From the NCBI GenBank assembly GCA_031423155.1, contig JANPEZ010000012.1:1-32372 (forward strand): DNA of 32,372 nucleotides, given 5' to 3'. Both the position numbers and the translations under genes were made by a program. Source of the stretch: JANPEZ01 sp031423155. GTDB taxonomy: Bacteria > Actinomycetota > UBA4738 > HRBIN12. This document shows positions 13,765 through 21,121 of the stretch, one piece after another (position 1 is the first letter of the stretch; each line of letters opens with the position of its first letter). The notes below the pieces were generated by a model. It searched no databases. It saw only the letters and a list, made by a program, of their open reading frames with translations, and was not told where the DNA came from.

Positions 13765-15957
13765 CTACTCCTCCATCACCACTCGGACGTCGCCCTCGCG
13801 CGTCAGGAGCGAGAAAGCGGTGATCTCACCTTCCCGGCGGAAGAGCAGAGTGACCCGGCTGTCGCCGACCCGCAGGTTGCGGAGTTCAACGGTATTGAGC
13901 CAGGGCGGCAGATGCGGCTCATGGACCGTCAGCAGGTTCTCCTGGGCTCTGGCCGATATCCCCAGCATCGCCTGCAGCATCAGGAACGGCGCCCCCGCGG
14001 CCCAGGCCTGCGGGCTGCAGGCGACCGGATAGCTAACGGGGCGGTTGGGCGAACGCCGGGTGAAGCCGCAGAACAGCTCGGGCAGGCGCAGATAGTCGGC
14101 CTGTATGGCCGCGTCGAAGAGGGCCGTGGCGACCCGATTGGTCGAGCGGGCGAAGCGGTAACGCTTGAGACCGGCTGCGATCAGCGCGTTGTCGTGCGGC
14201 CAGACGGAGCCGTTGTGGTAGCTCATCGGGTTGTAGGATGCCGCGCTCTTGCTGAGGGTGCGTATGCCCCAACCGCTGAACATGTCGGGTGCCAGCAGTC
14301 GCTTCGCGAGCGCTTCGGCCTTGTCGGCGTCGACTATCCCGCAGTAGAGGGCATGTCCGGGGTTGGACATCACCGAGCGAACCTGACGCTTGTCCCGATC
14401 GAGCGCCGCCGCGAAGAACTTCTCATCCTCCATCCAGAAGGCCTCGTTGAACCTGGTCTTCAGCTCGTGCGCCTGAGCGCGCAGGAACTCGGCCCGGGGG
14501 CCGTCGCCCAGCGCCTCGTAAACCTCGGCCATCCTCTGCTTCGCCAGATAGACGTAGGCCTGAACCTCCGATAGCGCGATCGGGGTCTCAGCTATTCGCC
14601 CGTCGGCGTGGGTGATCGAATCGTGTGAGTCCTTCCACCCCTGGTTCCTGATCCCGCCGGGCGACCGGGTCTCGTACTCGACGAAACCGTCGCCGTCGCG
14701 GTCGCCGCGCTCATCGATCCACTTGAGTGCTGCCTCTGCGTTGGGCAACAGCTCCCGGGCCAGATCCAGATCGCCCGTCCACCGCAGGTGCGACCCGTAG
14801 AGGATCAGGAACCAAGGGGTGGAATCCACCGAGCCGTAGTAAGGCGTATGAGGAACGTCACCGGCTCCGGCGAGCTCTCCCTCCCGGACCTCGTGCAGGA
14901 TCTTGCCCGGCTCCTCATCGCGCCAGGGATCGTCCTTGGTGCCCTGGTAGCGGGCAAGAAGCCTGAGCGTATCGTGAGCCAGCGACGGGTTGACCGACAG
15001 GAGCTGGTGAGAGGCGATCAGGGAGTCCCGTCCGAAGAGCGTTACGTACCAAGGGATGCCGGCGGCCAACACGGTTCCGTCGGATGTGTGTGTGGAGAGT
15101 GCGCGCACGTCCCTGATGCACCGTTCCAGGAGCTGATCGAAGAGTTCGTTGTCGGTCACCACCTGGGTCGAATCGCGCTCCCAATCCTCGTAGGAGCGGC
15201 GCAGTTCGTGAACGGCAGCGTCGAACTCCAGCGACGATCCCGGCTGGTCCCCTCTTAGGGTGTCGACCGTAAGGCCGACGAGTCTGGTCTGGTAGGGACC
15301 AAGGTGCAGTCTGAAGCTCGCGCGCGCGCCTGCCTCGAAGGACTCGATCAGATCGGGCGGGCCGGAGAACGAGACCCTCGTTACTCGGCGGATGCCGTCG
15401 CGACCTTCGTATGCGAAATCGACACCCTTCTCGGCGAACACGGGATCCTCATGCTTGCCGTGCTCGGACGTAATCATCCCTCGTACCTCGAAGATATCGG
15501 CGAAATCGGCGGCGAGGGTGAACTCCAGGTCGAGCGCGACCGCATAGGCGTTGTAGTTCTTGACCCGCACCCTTTCGAAGAGCCGGCCGTTGATCGCGCG
15601 GATCCTGCGGATGTTGAGGGTCTGCTGTGGGACGACGATCTGATCCCCCTCGTAGAGGTCTGGGTTGGTCAGGTCGACGTGCGACATGTAGGCGCGCTCC
15701 GACGATGAAGAAAGCAGTACGGGGTCGCGCCCGGACAACGTCATCCGAAACTGGGAGAGGAATCGCGTATCCCTCGAGTACAGGCCGAGCCCGTAATCCC
15801 CCCCGTGATCCAGGTTCCCTTCCAGGTCGCAGTAGAGGAACGTGTCTCCCTCTTTCACCGCGAGTGTCTTGGAGGCCAGATCCGTGACGAGAACCGGGGC
15901 GCCGGCCTGAGACGTCGTGTGGTCGGTGCCCAGGCGAGGGTTGGCCTCGGATGTCAT
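13765..15957 (-). CDS. Glycogen-debranching-type amylo-alpha-1,6-glucosidase
   Basis: A 730-aa cytosolic protein with the bacterial glycogen-debranching N-terminal domain (about 20-260: VTDLASKTLAVKEGDTFLYCD, GLYSRDTRFLSQF, IRRIRAINGRLFERV) and a six-hairpin (alpha/alpha) toroid catalytic domain (about 290-680: ILAAGIPWYVTLFGRDSLIA, DSTPWFLILYGS, NQGWKDSHDSI, SVWPHDNALIAAGLKRY). Many actinobacteria and cyanobacteria carry this family; it is annotated as amylo-1,6-glucosidase, but activity may be on short alpha-glucans or alpha-glucosyl solutes. No glycogen genes flank it, so the substrate is open. A good promoter lies upstream, but no clear Shine-Dalgarno sequence precedes the ATG. It lies immediately downstream of thrB on the same strand. 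Confidence 0.88.
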   Translation of the reverse strand: MTSEANPRLGTDHTTSQAGAPVLVTDLASKTLAVKEGDTFLYCDLEGNLDHGGDYGLGLYSRDTRFLSQFRMTLSGRDPVLLSSSSERAYMSHVDLTNPDLYEGDQIVVPQQTLNIRRIRAINGRLFERVRVKNYNAYAVALDLEFTLAADFADIFEVRGMITSEHGKHEDPVFAEKGVDFAYEGRDGIRRVTRVSFSGPPDLIESFEAGARASFRLHLGPYQTRLVGLTVDTLRGDQPGSSLEFDAAVHELRRSYEDWERDSTQVVTDNELFDQLLERCIRDVRALSTHTSDGTVLAAGIPWYVTLFGRDSLIASHQLLSVNPSLAHDTLRLLARYQGTKDDPWRDEEPGKILHEVREGELAGAGDVPHTPYYGSVDSTPWFLILYGSHLRWTGDLDLARELLPNAEAALKWIDERGDRDGDGFVEYETRSPGGIRNQGWKDSHDSITHADGRIAETPIALSEVQAYVYLAKQRMAEVYEALGDGPRAEFLRAQAHELKTRFNEAFWMEDEKFFAAALDRDKRQVRSVMSNPGHALYCGIVDADKAEALAKRLLAPDMFSGWGIRTLSKSAASYNPMSYHNGSVWPHDNALIAAGLKRYRFARSTNRVATALFDAAIQADYLRLPELFCGFTRRSPNRPVSYPVACSPQAWAAGAPFLMLQAMLGISARAQENLLTVHEPHLPPWLNTVELRNLRVGDSRVTLLFRREGEITAFSLLTREGDVRVVMEE

Positions 15958-15990
15958 GGAAGTTGCGGGCGAGGAAGGGTCACTTCGGCG

Positions 15991-16019
15991 AGTGTAGGAG
16001 CGGGCCCGGGCCCGTTCAA
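15991..16019 (-). promoter_or_regulatory. Sigma70-type promoter for the debranching enzyme gene
   Basis: On the minus strand a TTGAAC -35 box (plus 16014-16019) and a TACACT -10 box (15991-15996) are separated by exactly 17 nt. The predicted start is near 15984, leaving a leader of about 27 nt. The spacer contains the perfect 12-nt palindrome GGGCCCGGGCCC (16002-16013), which may be an operator or simply a GC-rich hairpin. This is the best two-box promoter I see in the window. Confidence 0.55.
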
Positions 16020-16024
16020 CGGCC

Positions 16025-16882
16025 TTATGGCTCTAGGATCTGAGCGCCGACCGTGCGGATCCGGGGCCGAAGCACCTTCCATCCTTCTCCAGGGTCGGGC
16101 ACATCCAACCCAGGCAGATCGAAAGCCAGGAGCGTCGGTCCGGCGCCGCTCACGCATATCGGGACGCCGGCGGCTCGCATCCGGGCGAAAACGTCCCTCA
16201 CGCTGGGAACGAGCGCGAGTCTGGCATCTTGATGCAGCCGGTCCTGCAGAACCTGGGGCAGCAGTGCGGGTTTGGCGGTAAGAGCGACCACGGCCGCAGC
16301 CGCATGAGCCGAGTTGAAGACGGCGTCGGCCAGCGGAACCATCTCGGCCAACGCCGCCCGCGCGGCCGAAGTCGCAAGGCGGACGTCGGTGGGGATCAGG
16401 GCCACTGGCCGAAGGTCGGGATGGGAGTCGAGTCGGATCACTCCATCGCCGAACGCGAGGGTCAGTCCTCCGGCTATCGCCGCGGCGGCGTTGTCGGGGT
16501 GACCCTCCAACTCGACGGCCAGCTCGAGGATCTCATCGGGCTCCAGCCCAAGGCCGAGGATCCGATCGGCGAGAACCAGCCCTGCCACGCAGGCGGCGGC
16601 GCTCGACCCCAGCCCCCGCTCAAGTGGGATCCGGTTCAGCCCATGCCTCGACATCGGAGGCAGGAGAGCGCCTCCGGCCCGGGCGGCGTGCTGCATGGCG
16701 CGCCCGACCATGTCGGACCCGTCCGTGGAGAGTTCGGTCGCACCTTCACCCTCCCATGTGACCGACGGTTGGACATCGGTATCGATCGTGACCTCGTTGC
16801 AAAGGTCCAGGGCCAGTCCGAAGCAATCGAATCCGGGGCCGATGTTGGCCGAGGTTGCCGGAACGCTCGCGGTGAGCCGCAA
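16025..16882 (-). CDS. thrB: Homoserine kinase
   Basis: ThrB phosphorylates homoserine to O-phosphohomoserine, the substrate of threonine synthase encoded just upstream. It is a cytosolic GHMP kinase of about 285 aa. Motifs are VPATSANIGPGFDCFGLAL at the N-terminus, the ATP-binding LERGLGSSAAACVAG (about 88-102), EGHPDNAAAAIAGGLTLAF and the C-terminal VSGAGPTLLAF. No ATG or GTG fits: the first conserved residues (RLTASVPAT) directly follow a TTG at 16880-16882 with GGGG 11 nt upstream, which I choose. A CTG at 16886-16888 would overlap the thrC stop as CTGA, like the other junctions of this operon, but CTG starts are rare. It is the last gene of the aspartate-family operon. Confidence 0.93.
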   Translation of the reverse strand: MRLTASVPATSANIGPGFDCFGLALDLCNEVTIDTDVQPSVTWEGEGATELSTDGSDMVGRAMQHAARAGGALLPPMSRHGLNRIPLERGLGSSAAACVAGLVLADRILGLGLEPDEILELAVELEGHPDNAAAAIAGGLTLAFGDGVIRLDSHPDLRPVALIPTDVRLATSAARAALAEMVPLADAVFNSAHAAAAVVALTAKPALLPQVLQDRLHQDARLALVPSVRDVFARMRAAGVPICVSGAGPTLLAFDLPGLDVPDPGEGWKVLRPRIRTVGAQILEP

Positions 16883-16884
16883 CT

Positions 16885-17958
16885 TCAGAGCCCCAGCTCG
16901 GCGGCGACCGCCGCCGGGTCGGGCGGAACCGTGACGGGATGAGACGCTCCCGCGATCGCCCACTCCGGATCCTTCAGCCCGTGACCGGTGAGGATGCAAA
17001 CGACGGTCGCACCAGTAGGAAGCGTGCCTTCCGAGGCCATGTGCAGGAGCCCGGCAACCGAGGCGGCGGAGGCCGGCTCGGCGAAGAGTCCCTCTCGGGC
17101 GAGCCGCCGGTACGCGGCGAGGATCTCGCGATCGGTTACCGCCGTGATCGCGCCCTCAGACTCCTTGGCCGCGTTCACCGCCTTGTCCCATGAGGCGGGA
17201 TTGCCGATCCGGATCGCGGTGGCGATGGTCTGAGGTTTGGCAACCGGCTCGCCCAGGACGATCGGCGCGGCGCCCTTGGCCTGGAAGCCGAACATCTGAG
17301 GTGGCTCGGAGATCATCCCGTCGGACAGGTACTCGGAGTAACCCATCCAGTGACTCGAGATGTTGCCCGCATTCCCCACGGGAACGCAGTGGATGTCGGG
17401 AGCTCGTCCCAGCGCGTCGCAGATCTCGAAGGCAGCCGTCTTCTGTCCTTGGAGGCGGAACGGATTGACCGAGTTGACCAAAGTTACGGGATAGTGTTCC
17501 GCGAGGTCCTTCGCCAACTCGAGTGAGGCATCGAAGTTCCCCTCGACCTCCAGAACCCGGGCCCCGTGCACCAACGTCTGGGCCATCTTGCCCAGGGCGA
17601 TCTTGCCCTTGGGAACCAGGACAGCGCAGGTGAGTCCGGCCTTCGCCGCGTAGGCCGCGGCTGAGGCGCTCGTGTTGCCGGTGGACGCGCAGACCACCGC
17701 CTTGGCTCCGGACTCGACCGCCTTGGAGATCGCCAGGGTCATGCCCCGGTCCTTGAAGGAACCGGTCGGATTCGCGCCGTCGTACTTCAGCCAGACCTCA
17801 CACCCGGTCTCGGCCGATAGCTGCTCCGACAGCACGAGGGGAGTGCCGCCCTCCTTCAAGGAGACGACGGGAGTCGTGTCCGTGACGGGAAGCCTGTCCC
17901 GGTATTCCTCGATCAGGCCGCGCCACTGGGGCACGGCTGCGGGGGGCGCAGGGCTCAC
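16885..17958 (-). CDS. thrC: Threonine synthase
   Basis: ThrC is a PLP-dependent lyase that turns O-phosphohomoserine into threonine and phosphate. The 357-aa product matches the shorter Gram-positive/actinobacterial form. Visible motifs are EGGTPLV, the PLP-lysine segment NPTGSFKDRGM (K69), ASTGNTSASAAAYAAKAG, the phosphate-binding GNAGNISSHWMGY and a C-terminal CILTGHGLKDP. The ATG overlaps the hom stop by 4 nt (ATGA), and the thrB start follows its stop within a few bases, so the three threonine genes are translationally coupled. The hom-thrC-thrB order is the same as in mycobacteria. Confidence 0.97.
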   Translation of the reverse strand: MSPAPPAAVPQWRGLIEEYRDRLPVTDTTPVVSLKEGGTPLVLSEQLSAETGCEVWLKYDGANPTGSFKDRGMTLAISKAVESGAKAVVCASTGNTSASAAAYAAKAGLTCAVLVPKGKIALGKMAQTLVHGARVLEVEGNFDASLELAKDLAEHYPVTLVNSVNPFRLQGQKTAAFEICDALGRAPDIHCVPVGNAGNISSHWMGYSEYLSDGMISEPPQMFGFQAKGAAPIVLGEPVAKPQTIATAIRIGNPASWDKAVNAAKESEGAITAVTDREILAAYRRLAREGLFAEPASAASVAGLLHMASEGTLPTGATVVCILTGHGLKDPEWAIAGASHPVTVPPDPAAVAAELGL

Positions 17959-19244
17959 TCCTCGCCCTCCACCCGAAGAACGCTTCCCACGGCCCGAACG
18001 GCCGTCAGCTCGCGAAGCTCCTGGATCGTCTTCTGGAAGGAACCTTCCTGGGCTCGGTGGGTTATGAACACGAGCGTGGCCTCATCGCCCGAGCCCTCCT
18101 GCCACACGCGTTCGATCGAGACCCCGTTGCGGCCGAAGTGATCCGCGATCTCGGCAAGCACTCCCGGGCGGTCCTCGACGTGAAGGTTGAGGTAGTACTG
18201 GCCCTCGGTGTCGTCCATCGGACGTATGCGCCGGTCCAGACGGCACGTGCAGCCGACGCCGCGACCGCCGGTCATCAGGTTGCGGGCCACGCTGATCAGA
18301 TCCCCTGCGACCGCGGTCGCCGTAGGGTCTCCCCCGGCGCCCCGGCCGTAGAACATCAGCTGGCCGACCTTCGGACCCTCCACGAAGACCGCGTTGAACG
18401 CGTCCCTCACACTGGCGAGCGGATGCCCGACCGGAACCATCGCGGGGTGGACACGGGCCGTTATCGCATCGCCTTGAAGCTCGGCGATGGCAAGGAGCTT
18501 GACGACGTAACCCATGCGCCGGGCGTCTGCTATGTCGGTCGCTGTGATCTTGGCGATGCCCTCGCGGTAGACGTCGGATGCGACCACTCGAGCATTGAAA
18601 GCGATGGAAGCCAAGATGGCGCACTTGGCGGCGGCGTCGTGACCCTCGACGTCGGCGGTCGGGTCCGCCTCCGCGTATCCGAGGCGCTGCGCCTGGGCAA
18701 GCGCGTCGTCGAAGCCCAGGCCGTGATCGGACATCTGCGTCAGGATGAAGTTCGTCGTCCCGTTGACTATCCCGATGATCCGTTCGATGCGCTCTCCGGT
18801 CAAAGACTCCTTCAGCGGACGGATGAGCGGTATCCCGCCCGCGACCGAAGCCTCGAAGTACAGGTCAAGGCCCGCTTCCTCGGCGGCGTCGAACAGCTCA
18901 CGCCCGCCGCTCGCCAGAAGCTCCTTGTTGGCGGTCACGACCGGCTTTCCGGCCGCGAATGCGCTCAGGATCAGCGAACGCGCCGGCTCCGTGCCCCCGA
19001 TCAGCTCGCAGACGACATCGATCGAGGGATCCTCGACTACCGAGAGAGGATCGTCGGTGAACGCCGAGGGATCGAGCGAGAGCCCGCGATCGCGAGAGAG
19101 GTCTCGCACTGCCACTCGGGCGACCTCGATCCGGCAGCCGGCGCGAAGCGCGATGTCGTCGGCATGGTCGGCGAGGAGCCGCACCAGCGAGGCACCCACG
19201 CTGCCGCAGCCCAGGAGTCCGACTCGAAGCGTTCTCTCGGTCAT
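17955..19244 (-). CDS. hom: Homoserine dehydrogenase with ACT domain
   Basis: The enzyme reduces aspartate semialdehyde to homoserine, the branch point to threonine and methionine. The 429-aa product has an NAD(P)-binding fold starting VGLLGCGSVGASLVRLL, the catalytic domain with EASVAGGIPLIRPL and IIGIVNGTTNFIL, and a C-terminal ACT domain (about 348-429, LNLHVEDRPGVLAEIADHFG) that in this family usually mediates threonine feedback inhibition. I place the start at the ATG at 19242-19244, because the reading frame upstream of it overlaps lysA and lacks homology. The start overlaps the stop of the lysA-GNAT gene by one base (TGATG). Confidence 0.97.
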   Translation of the reverse strand: MTERTLRVGLLGCGSVGASLVRLLADHADDIALRAGCRIEVARVAVRDLSRDRGLSLDPSAFTDDPLSVVEDPSIDVVCELIGGTEPARSLILSAFAAGKPVVTANKELLASGGRELFDAAEEAGLDLYFEASVAGGIPLIRPLKESLTGERIERIIGIVNGTTNFILTQMSDHGLGFDDALAQAQRLGYAEADPTADVEGHDAAAKCAILASIAFNARVVASDVYREGIAKITATDIADARRMGYVVKLLAIAELQGDAITARVHPAMVPVGHPLASVRDAFNAVFVEGPKVGQLMFYGRGAGGDPTATAVAGDLISVARNLMTGGRGVGCTCRLDRRIRPMDDTEGQYYLNLHVEDRPGVLAEIADHFGRNGVSIERVWQEGSGDEATLVFITHRAQEGSFQKTIQELRELTAVRAVGSVLRVEGEE

Positions 19245-21121
19245 CAGCGTTCTCCGGAAAGGTCTCGGGATCCGAGCCAAGCGCCCATCAGTATCTCGTC
19301 TTCGTAACCGTAGGACTTGCGAGAGTGCCTGGCGAGTCTGCCCTCCTCGACGAACCCGAACTTCCTGTAGAGGGCGATCGCCGGACGATTGTGTGGGTAG
19401 ACGGAGAGCACGATCTTCTCCACCCCGGATGTCCGGGCCCAACGCAGGGCCTCGGACATGAGCGCGTTCCCGATACCCCTGCCCCTGTGGCCGGCCGCGA
19501 CCGCTATCCCCAGGGTCGCGACGTGCCGGGTTACGGGGTGATCGTCGCGCTGGATGAACAGGTGGCCCACGACGCGGCGGCCCTCGGCAGCGACTATCTG
19601 GGCCTCCTTGTCGGTCCAGGGCCTGCGGAACCGCTTGCGGTAGACCCGGGCGGGGTGGCTCACCTTTTCGGTGCGCACGTATCTGCCTTCAGCTACGACG
19701 GCGGTCCAGAACTCCAGGAACGATCTGGCGTCGCGCGGCCGCGCCGGACGCACGACTATGCCTGCCGATAAAGCAGCGGTCTCCGGCTCGCGAGAGAACG
19801 CAGACGTCTCCAATCTGTCCAGATCGGCGGCGTCCTCTCGGCGAAGCCACAGGGTGCTGACTCCTTCCCGGACCCCGACGACGGCCTGGCGCCCGACGCG
19901 GTTGTAGTTGCTTGCCATGGAGTACGTGTACGCCCCTGTAGCCGCGAATGCGACGAGGTCCCCTGCACGCAGGTCCTCGGGAAGCTCGATATCCCTGGCC
20001 AAGATGTCACCCGATTCGCAGTGTCTGCCCACAAGGGTGAACGTGCGCTGTTCGAGGGTCCTTCGAGCCCCGACGAAGGCAACCGTGTATCTGGATCCGT
20101 AGAGGGCGGGACGGATGTTGTCGGACATGCCTCCATCGAGGGCAGCCAGGGTGCGGCCGGCTGTCTCTTTGACCGCCCCTACCCTGTACAAGGTGATCGC
20201 GCTCGGACCCGACAGTGAGCGACCGGGCTCGACCGCGATCTGAGGCAGGGAAAGCCGCCTGCTCAGAGCCCCTCTTTCCAGGCGCTCGGTGACGGCGCGG
20301 GCCAGGTCCTGTGCTGGAACCGGTTCCTGATCCACGTACGTGATGCCGAACCCCCCTCCTATGTCCAGCACCTCGGCCTCGATACCCACGGAGTCACGGA
20401 TCTGCTCGAGCAGGCCGAGGAGGGCCTCGACCTCGAGGACATACGGTTCGGCATCGAGGACCTGAGAGCCAACATGAGCGTGCACACCCGTGAACCTGAG
20501 CCCGGGCAGGGTCTCGGAGATCTTGGCAGCATCGACGGCCTGGTCGAGCGGGATGCCGAACTTGGACTCGGCGTGTCCGGTCGCGATGGCCGGGTGCGTG
20601 TCGGCATCGACCTCGGGGATCACGCGGATCAAGACGCTAACGACGGAGCCCGATGCTCGCGCCGCGGCGTCGAGGCGTTCCAATTCGTCCCGGTTGTCGA
20701 CGACCACCAGGCCCAGGCCCTCCGATACCGCCATGGCCAGTTCGGCGTCGGACTTGTTGTTGCCGTGAAGGGTTATCCGCGCGGCCGGAGCACCGGCCCT
20801 CAGGCAGGCTTCGACCTCCCCATCGGTCGAGGTGAGTAGATCGAGCCCTTCCTCCAGAGCTATCCGGATCAGCGGGTGACAGGTGAAGGCCTTGACCGCG
20901 TACATCACCAGCGGGTAGAGACCACGCATGGTGGCGCACCTGGCGCGGAAGTCTTCCTCGTCAACCACGAGCAGCGGAGTGCCGTAACGCTGGGCCAGGT
21001 CGGCTGCGAGGGCCCCTGCGATCTCCAGGCCGCGAGAGCCGAATTCGGCACCTGTCGGCCACGGATCGCCCGCGCGGCGAAGCAGGGCATCAAGGCGCGC
21101 GGGTGCCGAGCGTTCGATCAT
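19244..21121 (-). CDS. lysA: Diaminopimelate decarboxylase fused to a GNAT acetyltransferase
   Basis: Residues 1 to about 439 are a complete LysA, which decarboxylates meso-diaminopimelate to lysine: PLP lysine K77 in MYAVKAF, HGNNKS (119-124), HVGSQ (216-220), IGGGFGI (254-260), EPGRS (298-302), the catalytic CESGD (C368-D372) and ATGAYTYSMASNYN. LysA normally ends about here (M. tuberculosis, 447 aa). Instead a linker rich in Ala, Ser, Glu and Pro (about 440-453) leads without a stop into a full GNAT domain (about 455-618) with the acetyl-CoA motif GHRGRGIG (544-551), NRPAIALYRKFGFVEEG and a C-terminal DEILMGAWL. Total 625 aa. A GTG at residue 457 could in principle give a separate GNAT product. 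The acyl acceptor is unknown. It overlaps argS by 4 nt and hom by 1 nt. Confidence 0.93.
   Translation of the reverse strand: MIERSAPARLDALLRRAGDPWPTGAEFGSRGLEIAGALAADLAQRYGTPLLVVDEEDFRARCATMRGLYPLVMYAVKAFTCHPLIRIALEEGLDLLTSTDGEVEACLRAGAPAARITLHGNNKSDAELAMAVSEGLGLVVVDNRDELERLDAAARASGSVVSVLIRVIPEVDADTHPAIATGHAESKFGIPLDQAVDAAKISETLPGLRFTGVHAHVGSQVLDAEPYVLEVEALLGLLEQIRDSVGIEAEVLDIGGGFGITYVDQEPVPAQDLARAVTERLERGALSRRLSLPQIAVEPGRSLSGPSAITLYRVGAVKETAGRTLAALDGGMSDNIRPALYGSRYTVAFVGARRTLEQRTFTLVGRHCESGDILARDIELPEDLRAGDLVAFAATGAYTYSMASNYNRVGRQAVVGVREGVSTLWLRREDAADLDRLETSAFSREPETAALSAGIVVRPARPRDARSFLEFWTAVVAEGRYVRTEKVSHPARVYRKRFRRPWTDKEAQIVAAEGRRVVGHLFIQRDDHPVTRHVATLGIAVAAGHRGRGIGNALMSEALRWARTSGVEKIVLSVYPHNRPAIALYRKFGFVEEGRLARHSRKSYGYEDEILMGAWLGSRDLSGER

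Noticed and set aside
18057..19307. 416-codon plus-strand open frame over hom
   Set aside because: Antisense shadow of homoserine dehydrogenase, whose motifs and ACT domain are intact on the other strand.
19245..19442. N-terminal extension of homoserine dehydrogenase
   Set aside because: It lies inside the GNAT domain coding region of lysA in another frame and shows no similarity to the family; the Rossmann motif starts right after the chosen ATG.
19740..19820. Possible frameshift joining two separate genes, lysA and a GNAT gene
   Set aside because: The frame is continuous without any shift, the linker is a plausible flexible segment, and both domains are complete. It is kept as a fusion, with read-level verification suggested.
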